Program-made: the position numbers and the translations under genes
Shown here: in pieces, positions 58,027-64,000 of the stretch
Layout of the letters: the number at the start of each line of letters is the position of its first letter
How positions within the stretch are numbered: the stretch's first letter is position 1
Origin: Akebia trifoliata
Lineage: Eukaryota; Streptophyta; Magnoliopsida; Ranunculales; Lardizabalaceae
Direction: 5' to 3'
DNA: 64,000 nt
Assembly: GCA_017979445.1 (NCBI GenBank)
Contig: CM030715.1
Location: forward strand, 30,663,090 to 30,727,089
Notes under the pieces: generated by a model
The model's database searches: none
What the model saw: the letters and a program-made list of their open reading frames with translations, nothing else
Told to the model about the DNA's origin: nothing

Positions 58027-59092
58027 TAATTTTGATTGTTTGCCCACTCCTTAAGTGATAAATAATTAATTATATTTACTATTATAGCGAGAGAAGGCAG
58101 CGTAGAAAGTCCTTCACACAAAAATTCATATTTCAAAATTTCCCCCACCTTAAGATTTAAACTTAATATAATTGAGGTCATTTTAGTATATAAAAAAAAG
58201 GCTAGAAAATTACAATCACACATACATCACGTTTGATAGTATTCGAAATACAAAAATATTCATGTAAATTTCAAAATCACCCTTTAATTAAATTTTAAAT
58301 TACAAATAAACCATTTAGATAAACATGCGTTTGTATAGTTGACACCACAAAGTCGAGGATTAAGATTAAGTCATCAAATCTCTACATTGATGAAAAATAT
58401 AATGATTCGAGATTGGACCTCTGTACATATAACCCAAGCCCAAATCTCATATCACTTTGGGCTTTAGCCCATCAGCCCGTTCAAATCATCCTACTCAAAA
58501 TTATGAGATTGTTACCAATCTCCTGTTTAATTCTTGAAAAATTAACGAATTTTCCATTTTTTTCCAATGAACGTATTATTCTCCGAATTATCGAACCATT
58601 CTGAATAATTCACACATTTTAAATTTCAAAAGAATAAAACACGTATTTTTATGAGTTTTACGAATTTTTATAAAACTCAATGGAAAAAAAAAATGCTACT
58701 TTAACTTTTTGTATGTTGCAAAGTTGTTACGTGTAGCACAAGTCGACTTTGAAGCAGTCATGTTTCAAAATTTTGGATGAAACCATCATTTTTACATGAC
58801 AAATGTCCCTTCTATCTTAAAAAATAATAATAATATGGCTCTTTACATTTATTCGAAATTACACCTTTATTTTAAAATTTGATTATTTGTCTTGACTTTG
58901 GTCTTCTTTTATAAACCCATGAAACAATAATCCCAATGCCCTTATTATCACTACCATCATTATTATCATCACCAATATGCCATCATCATCACCATCACTA
59001 TTAATATCACTGTCATATTACCAAATTTTTTAAATGAACGGATAATACATGTATGAATCATATGCCAATTTTTGCAATCGAAATTGAGTGGG
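58027..59092. other. non-coding intergenic
   Basis: No gene recognised. TCATCA/ATCACC-rich simple sequence at about 58945-59000 makes the minus frame at 58969-59232 open. Confidence 0.4.
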
Positions 59093-59330
59093 TAATTATA
59101 AAAGCACACGTGAATTAATAATAGCAACCCACAACATAACCAAATTTGTTGTCTTATATAGGTTAAATATTTTTGAATGAATTGATTTTTGGTGAGGATG
59201 ATCTTTATTGACGATGAGATCGTCATTGTCAAAAATTAGCTCATTCCAAAACTTTTAACCTATATAAGACAAAATAATTCAGTTATGGTGTGGGTTTCCC
59301 TTATTAATTCGTGGGGTGCTTTTATAATTA
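59093..59330. mobile_element. short one-palindrome relative of the TA-linked family
   Basis: Ends TAATTATAAAAGCAC and GTGCTTTTATAATTA, then GAATTAATAATAGCAACCCAC / GTGGGTTTCCCTTATTAATTC, then TGTTGTCTTATATAGGTTAAA / TTTAACCTATATAAGACAAAA. It contains only one GATC palindrome (TTTTTGGTGAGGATGATC...GTCAAAAATTAGC) and no GGACGGTCC centre. 238 bp. Confidence 0.75.
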
Positions 59331-59404
59331 TTCAGATCGAATAGAACTCAAAATTTTCACGAATCAAAATTTTGTCATATTCTAAATTACTAACAAAGCT
59401 CATA

Positions 59405-59407
<3 letters not shown>

Positions 59408-59490
<83 letters not shown>
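59408..59490. repeat. compound (CT)n(TA)n microsatellite
   Basis: (CT)n to 59434 joined to about 28 TA repeats ending at 59490, where the next family member begins. Confidence 0.97.
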
Positions 59491-59492
<2 letters not shown>

Positions 59493-59845
59493 CTACCATT
59501 TACCCAACATGTTTAGTCCTACATGGGTTAGAAGTTTTGGAACGGGCTGATTTTTTTGTGAGGATGATCTCTACTGTTAGAAGATCTTCCTCACCAAAAA
59601 TCAGCTCATTCTGAAATTTCTAACCCCATGTTTACAAATTGAAAAATCATGGACCATCCATTTTTTGTAAACCATTTTTGATGGGGTTAGAAGTTTTGGA
59701 ATGGGCTGATTTTTGGTGAGAATGATCTCCTCACCATAGAGATCATTCTCACCAAAAATCAGCCTATTCCAAAACTTCTAACCCATGTAGGACAAAACAC
59801 GTTTGTTAAAATGTAGGGTAAAGCTTAGGGTGTTGAACATTTCCC
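59491..59845. mobile_element. TA-linked element, unit M
   Basis: Begins CCCTACCATTTACCCAACATG and ends GGTGTTGAACATTTCCC. Arms of the unit F/J type with GTTTAGTCCTACATGGG on the left and CCATGTAGGACAAAACACG on the right. The left tip lacks the GTTC motif (about 20 bases shorter), so it is slightly truncated there. Two palindromes; centre AAATCATGGACCATCC. Confidence 0.85.
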
Positions 59846-59853
59846 TATATATA

Positions 59854-60128
59854 CTATGATTAGAAGATCATCCTCACCAAAAATCAGCCCATTCCGAAAT
59901 TTTTAGCCCCATGTTTACAAGTTGAAAAATCGTGGACCGTCCATTTTTTGTAAACCATTTTTGATGGGGTTAGAAGTTTTGGAATGAGCTGATTTTTGGT
60001 GAGGATGATTTCCTCACCATAGAGATCATCATAACCAAAAATCAGCCTATTCCAAAACTTCTAACCCACGTAGGACAAAACACGTTTGTTAAAGTGTAGG
60101 GTAAAGCTTAGGGTGGGGAACGGGACCC
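59854..60128. mobile_element. TA-linked element, unit N, left-truncated
   Basis: Starts inside palindrome P1 (CTATGATTAGAAGATCATCC) directly after a TATATATA tract and ends GGGTGGGGAACGGGACCC. The left arm and half of P1 are missing, yet a TA tract still abuts the broken end. Confidence 0.85.
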
Positions 60129-60142
60129 ATATATATATATAT

Positions 60143-60351
60143 GGGTCCCGTTCAGCAACAAACATTTTGACAAACATTTTAGCAAAACATTTTTCAAAAC
60201 ATGGGTTAGAGGTTTTGGAATGGGCTGATTTTTTGTGATGATGATCTCCTCACCGTAGAGATCATCCTCATCAAAAATCAGTTCACTCCAAAACCTCTAA
60301 CCCATGTTTTAAAAAATGTTTTGCCAAAATGTGTATTGCTAAACATTTCCC
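60143..60351. mobile_element. TA-linked element, unit O, internally deleted
   Basis: Ends GGGTCCCGTTCAGCAAC and GTATTGCTAAACATTTCCC, arms as unit G. Only one GATC palindrome remains and the GGACGGTCC centre is gone. 209 bp, so the deletion joined the left half of P1 to the right half of P2. Confidence 0.85.
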
Positions 60352-60364
60352 ATATATGCATATA

Positions 60365-60704
60365 GGGTAGTGTTGAGAGGACCTAAAGGGAGCCAAACAT
60401 TTTTCAATGTATGGGTTAAAAGGTTTGGAACATGCTAATTTTTGTGAGGGTGATCTCTATGATGAGGAGATCTGAAATTTCAAACCCCATCAAAAGTGAT
60501 TTATTAAAAATAAACGGTTCATGGTTGTTTTACTTGTAAATTAGGGTTAGAAGTTTCAGAACGAGCTGATTTCTGGTGACGATGATATCTTCTCCATAGA
60601 GATCATCGTCACAAAAAATCACCCCATTTTGAAACGTGTAACCCCTATTTAAAAAAATGTTTAGCATAATATTTGGCTCTCTTTAGGGCCTCCGAACACT
60701 TCCC
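60365..60704. mobile_element. TA-linked element, unit P, divergent
   Basis: Ends GGGTAGTGTTGAGAGGACC and GGCCTCCGAACACTTCCC. Arms TAAAGGGAGCCAAACATTTTTC. P1 is partly deleted around 60440-60475; P2 is intact; the centre reads AAACGGTTCATGG. More diverged than units A to O. Confidence 0.8.
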
Positions 60705-60718
60705 ATATATATATATGT

Positions 60719-61860
60719 GGGGGCAGTTCGTGGGACGTCTTCGAAACCAGTTGAAAAACTGATGAAAGTCAACCGTTGGATTTTTAGCTTTCAACGGTTA
60801 GATCTCGTTTGAAAGCAGAACATGCGGTCAGCTGGAAACACAGTTTCTTTTTAACTTTTTGAATTATTTTCAAAGACCTCCCTCCATCATTTAGTTTATT
60901 AAAATTAAAAATCAGGGACGTCATATCCATTGTCTTCATTTTCATTCTCAGGGTATGATTCATTTCCCCCATCAACAAGAGATTGTAGTAGCTGCAATCA
61001 CAACCAGGTATCAGTAAAAAAATTTAAATGGATATATGAGAAAATGTAATTGCCAAGCAAACAGACCTTCTCATAAAGTGAAGGAGAATGTGCCTCCCTA
61101 AGTCTTTCACAAACTTGGATTTGTTCCTCCCATATTTCTGTAAATTCTGGATTGATAGTGCTATGAAGTCTTGCAACGGGAAACATTGTAGCTAAAGAGA
61201 CGCGCCTACTAGAACTTATCCTTTGCTTTTGGGGAACATTTACTGTTTAAGACGAAAAAAATATATGTTCAATCCATCAAAAAATTGAAATTTTAAAGGG
61301 GAATTAGTAAGATTGTCTAACCTTTTTTAAATGGTTTTACTTTCAAGTTCCCGGGTTCATGGGGATTCAAAGGCTTCCTTCATTGCTATTGCTATTATCG
61401 GGGCAATGGATGGTAGGTGGTCCCCACGATTTTTACTGAGATGATGAGGTAATGACTCAGACGAGAACGACCCTTCTCCCTCTGCATCCGCCCATGTTCC
61501 TGTTGTCTCCATCCTTTCACAAGAAACAACATTTAATTCTTAATTATATATATGATAAAGAGATGGTTCTCGTGAGAGAGAAGGGTTTGAATCTGTGATT
61601 TTTGTAGAGAAGAGACTTGAGAGAGAAGATAGAGTCCGTATGTTAGTTTTGAGAAAGAAGAGAGATGGTTTTAATTTTAATAAACTAAATGATGGAGGGA
61701 GGTTTTTGAAAATAATTCAAAAAGTTTAAAAGAAACTGTGTTTCCAGCTGGCTGCATGTTCTGCTTTCAAATGAGATCTAACCGTTAAAAGCCAAAAATC
61801 CAACGGTTGACTTTCATCAGTTTTTCAACTGGTTTCGAAGACGTCCCACGAACCGCCCCC
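60719..61860. mobile_element. gene-capturing element with 192-bp terminal inverted repeats
   Basis: Ends GGGGGCAGTTCGTGGGACG and CGTCCCACGAACCGCCCCC. The inverted repeats are 60719-60910 and 61669-61860, nearly identical over about 192 bp (shared GAAACCAGTTGAAAAACTG, CAACGGTTAGATCTC, CCTCCATCATTTAGTTTATT), so insertion is recent. It sits between TA tracts (60705-60716 and 61861-61875). The interior is a captured host gene fragment. Long inverted repeats plus captured exons resemble Pack-MULEs; inside a TA tract the target duplication length cannot be read, so the superfamily is open. Confidence 0.9.
60905..61512 (-). pseudogene. captured host-gene fragment, three exons, unidentified protein
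   Basis: Minus strand. Exon a: about 61512-61322, starting METTGTWADAEGEG. Exon b: 61242-61067. Exon c: 60991-60905, ending GYDVPDF and stop. Junctions AAAAAAG|GTTAGA...TTAAACAG|TAAATG and GAGAAG|GTCTGT...GATTGCAG|CTACTAC are GT-AG and join in phase, giving NLKVKPFKK-VNVPQKQR, then RLHSTINPEFTEIWEEQIQV, then LYEK-LLQSLVDGGNESY. A frameshift in exon a (near 61368, CTTTG) separates the METTG start from the later frame. The stop codon falls at the inner edge of the left inverted repeat. I do not recognise the family; the C-terminus is acidic. Whether it is transcribed is unknown. Confidence 0.7.
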
Positions 61861-61875
61861 TATATATATATATAT

Positions 61876-62334
61876 GGTTTTGGTTCATGGTTTCAAAACT
61901 TGTTCGAGATCGAGACGTATCGCCTGAGTCATCTCAGTATCAGGTATGAACGAGACTGACGAACGAACAAGGTTTTTTGATTTTGTAAAATCTTATAAAA
62001 TAAACGATACGTATTTCATCCGAGATATTCAAGACGAACGAATTTCACCAATTTTCATGATTGAAATCTTATCATTTGCACTCCCAAATTGAGTTTTGTT
62101 TTGTTTCTTTTTCTCAACCAAGTGAACCAAAAAAATCATAAAATTTGGGTGAAAAACTTCATCTTCTTCATCAGGTTTTTTAAATGGTTATAAATCATTG
62201 TCTTAATCTCAAAAAGAGACGACTCAAACGAGACATATCATCTAAGACAACTCAGTAACTGGCATGGACAAGACGCAAAGCCATAGTCGCGAGTCTGTTT
62301 ATAGTCGCGACTGTTGTCATAGTCAACAAGGTTG
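61876..62334. other. non-coding, with CGAGAC/CAGTATC repeats
   Basis: Starts GGTTTTGGTTCATGGTTTC directly after the TA tract, loosely like the family end signature. A diverged repeat recurs: CGAGACGTATCGCCTGAG ... CAGTATCAGGTATG (61911), CGAGACATATCATCTAAG ... CAGTAACTGGCATGG (62228), and a third at 63136-63193 (GTGTCGTCCGAG ... GGTATCTGGCATGG). No gene. Confidence 0.4.
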
Positions 62335-62576
62335 AAACTTCCAGGAAAAAACTTCGAATTGGGAGGGCGATCCTCCCGGTGAACTGACCGTACCCCAAAC
62401 CGACACAGGTGAACAAGTAGAGTATACTAGGGCGCTTGAGAGAACCATGTCGAAGGAACTCGGCAAAATGACCCCGTAACTTCGGGAGAAGGGGTGCTCT
62501 CCTATCTTTTGATTAGGAAAGCGGCACATACCAGGGGGTAGCGACTGTTTATTAAAAACACAGGACTCTGCTAGGT
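62335..62576 (+). pseudogene. rrn26: nuclear copy of plant mitochondrial 26S rRNA fragment
   Basis: A block of about 240 bases has rRNA text, including CCAAACCGACACAGGTGAAC, AGTAGAGTATACTAGGGCGC, GAAGGAACTCGGCAAAATGA, CCCCGTAACTTCGGGAG, AAAGCGGCACATACCAGG and GCGACTGTTTATTAAAAACA followed by CAGGACTCTGCT. Bacterial 23S rRNA has matching text in its central part (GTAACTTCGGGAGAAGG, CTGTTTATTAAAAACACAG). The spacing, with TCTTTTGATTAGGAAAGCGG, is as I recall plant mitochondrial 26S rather than chloroplast 23S. It stops abruptly on both sides, so it is an inserted fragment (NUMT). The minus frame 62323-62529 is a by-product. Confidence 0.85.
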
Positions 62577-62717
62577 GCCCATTTCGTCATTTGGCATATG
62601 TTCTTCATGTAGCATTTAAATCGAATGACTTCAAAATGATGTCAATACTTTCACATATCACAGATAACGTAGGAGACATCTCTATTTTTTTTCGGAAGGT
62701 AGAATTACCATTACTTA

Positions 62718-62947
62718 CACTGCGTTTGGATAGAGCTTCTTGACGACTTCTGCTCTTGCGGGGAGCTAGCAAACATTTGAATAGATTTTTGCTTTGGCGT
62801 GGAGAGGTTTTTGCTCTTGTGGGGAGATGTTTTTTGCTCTTTGTGGAGAAGCTTCAAAGACCTGCTCTTCCGCGGAGAGATTTTTTGCTCTTGCGGGGAG
62901 TGATTGAGCTTTTGCTCTTGCACGGAGAGGTGTATCCACACAGGCCC
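62718..62947. mobile_element. small PIF/Harbinger-like element with GCTCTTG(C/T)GGGGAG repeats
   Basis: Flanked by TTA on both sides (62715-62717, 62948-62950). Ends CACTGCGTTTGGATA and TATCCACACAGGCCC. The interior repeats TTTTGCTCTTGYGGGGAG-like units about six times. Open frames on both strands (62711-62941 minus, 62756-63070 plus) arise from the repeat. Confidence 0.65.
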
Positions 62948-62950
62948 TTA

Positions 62951-63288
62951 GCTTTCAATTCGCTTTTGTCCATCAATTATTGGAGATCCCATTTTCATAC
63001 CAGCTCAAAATCTGCTTATAGGACTTTATGTATTAATGATCAGGAATCTTCGAGGGATTTGTGCAAATAGGTATAATCCATGTAATCACATAAACTGTCA
63101 AAATGATTCACATAAACTGTCAAAATGATGTCCAAGTCGTGTCGTCCGAGTCAATTCGGTATCTGGCATGGTCGTGACGAGACGCAAAACCGAATTTTAA
63201 CTGTGCTACAGAAAACAGGGCATCTCTCCCTCTCTCTCCCTATATCCGTGTGTGTGTCTCTGTATGTGCGCGCGAATGCGGAGTACGG
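62951..63288 (+). promoter_or_regulatory. upstream region of the PPR gene
   Basis: About 340 bases between the PIF-like element and the PPR start. It contains CTCTCCCTCTCTCTCCCTATATCC (63224-63247), a pyrimidine patch with a weak TATA-like CTATATCC about 45 bases before the ATG, followed by GTGTGTGTGTCTC. Promoter function is inferred from position. Confidence 0.3.
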
Positions 63289-64000
63289 ATGACAGCCACG
63301 ATAAGTAAGAAACCATGTTCATGCCTCCTCTTCTCCTTCAACAAAACCCTAAAACCCTCTCCCTCTCTCACTACAGCCACCATTTTCGACCACAAAACCC
63401 TTCGTTTCTTTGCTCAGTCTCTCCCACTCGACTCCTCAAAACCTTCTCTCTCTACCATCACCGCCACCACCATTACCGACCACAAAACCTTCTGCTTCTC
63501 CTTAGCAGAAAACTACATCAAACGAGGCTTAATTTCCTCCGCTCAAGGTGTTCTCCACCGCGTCATCACCAAACTTTCTTCTTCAATCCCCGACATCTTC
63601 TCCACACTCAATTTCGCCACCCAACGTGAACTACGCCTCAATTCCGAAACCTACACCTTTCTCATCCACAAATTCGCGACTTCAGGTCACCCACATTTAG
63701 CTCAACAGCTTTACTCAAACATCATCAGAAGAGGTATCGTTCCTTCACCTTTAATTCTACAATCTATGACAATTTGTTTCTGTAAGTTAGGCAAATTACA
63801 AGTGGCCACAACCCATTTTGAAAATCTCCTTAAAATCGGGTCTCTCCCCAGTAACTCTGCCTATAATTGGTTGCTCCATGGTTTATGTACAGAAGAAAGA
63901 GTCATGGATGCTTTCGGTCTTTTTAATAGAATGATATACGCAGGAGTTTATCCGGATTTTGGTGGTTATAATTTGTTGGTTGATGGGTTGTGCTTTAAAG
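63289..64000 (+). CDS. pentatricopeptide-repeat protein, P-class-like, N-terminal part
   Basis: An open frame from ATG at 63289 runs unbroken to the window edge (237 codons seen). The start reads MTATISKKPCSCLLFSFNKT, Ser/Thr/Lys-rich with few acidic residues early, like an organelle transit peptide. Repeats of about 35 residues begin near residue 118: NSETYTFLIHKFATSGHPHL...IIRRGIVPS, then LQSMTICFCKLGKLQVATTH...GSLPS, then SAYNWLLHGLCTEERVMDAF...AGVYPD, then GGYNLLVDGLCFK. YN-LL--GLC and G--PD are hallmarks of PPR motifs. PPR proteins bind organelle RNA one base per repeat and steer its processing, stability or translation. The target and class cannot be fixed from this part. An out-of-frame open stretch from ATG 63315 overlaps it and is not the gene. 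No introns seen, as usual for PPR genes. Confidence 0.92.
   Translation, partial: MTATISKKPCSCLLFSFNKTLKPSPSLTTATIFDHKTLRFFAQSLPLDSSKPSLSTITATTITDHKTFCFSLAENYIKRGLISSAQGVLHRVITKLSSSIPDIFSTLNFATQRELRLNSETYTFLIHKFATSGHPHLAQQLYSNIIRRGIVPSPLILQSMTICFCKLGKLQVATTHFENLLKIGSLPSNSAYNWLLHGLCTEERVMDAFGLFNRMIYAGVYPDFGGYNLLVDGLCFK

Noticed and set aside
62335..62576. A functional nuclear rRNA gene or bacterial contamination
   Set aside because: Only about 240 bases are present, the ends are abrupt, and the text fits plant mitochondrial 26S best; the surroundings are ordinary plant DNA.
62711..63070. Two opposing frames with SPQEQK or LLLRGE repeats
   Set aside because: They come from the GCTCTTGCGGGGAG minisatellite in a TTA-flanked element.
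63315..63629. 104-codon plus frame rich in Pro, Ser and His
   Set aside because: It overlaps the PPR gene in another frame; the PPR motifs fix the correct frame from ATG 63289.

Overview
This is AT-rich, gene-poor nuclear DNA from a flowering plant. The evidence is an intron-split NAC transcription factor of the VND (xylem vessel) type, a plant pentatricopeptide-repeat (PPR) gene, decayed Ty1/copia and Ty3/gypsy retrotransposon remnants, a nuclear copy of plant mitochondrial 26S rRNA, and many small inverted-repeat DNA transposons (MITEs). I cannot name the species. Only two host genes are well supported: the VND-like gene (minus strand, 32459-33830, three coding exons, complete) and the start of a PPR gene (plus strand, 63289 to the right edge, cut off by the window).

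Layout. 1-1.9 kb: a decayed copia element on the minus strand (protease and gag relics, primer-binding site, LTR). 2-16 kb: non-coding DNA with scattered MITEs, a solo copia LTR, an element carrying a minisatellite (13.65-14.98 kb) and a hAT-type element (15.6-16.3 kb). 16.5-21.3 kb: the outstanding feature, twelve related 350-387 bp inverted-repeat elements placed head to tail and separated only by (TA)n tracts. 21.3-32.4 kb: sparse DNA with a solo LTR and several foldback elements. 32.4-38.9 kb: the VND gene and its likely 5' region. 39-53 kb: foldbacks, a hAT nested in a MITE with an 8-bp target duplication, a gypsy LTR remnant, a Mutator-like foldback with a perfect 9-bp target duplication, and a second copy of the minisatellite element. 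53-59 kb: one more member of the TA-linked family and a PIF/Harbinger-like element filled with GGT-rich DNA. 59.4-61.9 kb: a second TA-linked array of four family members plus a fifth, unrelated element of 1.14 kb with 192-bp terminal inverted repeats that carries three spliceable exons of a captured host gene. 62.3-62.6 kb: the mitochondrial rRNA insertion. 62.7-62.95 kb: a small PIF-like element. 63.29 kb onward: the PPR gene.

The most interesting system is the TA-microsatellite-linked transposon family. At least 18 copies lie in the window. Nearly all abut (TA)n, share a terminal signature close to GGG-N4-GTTC at both ends, and contain one or two near-perfect palindromes around GATC. The same terminal signature caps the gene-capturing element, so one mobilising enzyme may serve sequences with unrelated bodies. 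Chains of elements inside one TA tract suggest repeated insertion into the tract bordering an earlier copy. The Micron elements of rice are an established precedent for microsatellite-targeted insertion; membership of the present family in any named superfamily is not settled by this sequence.
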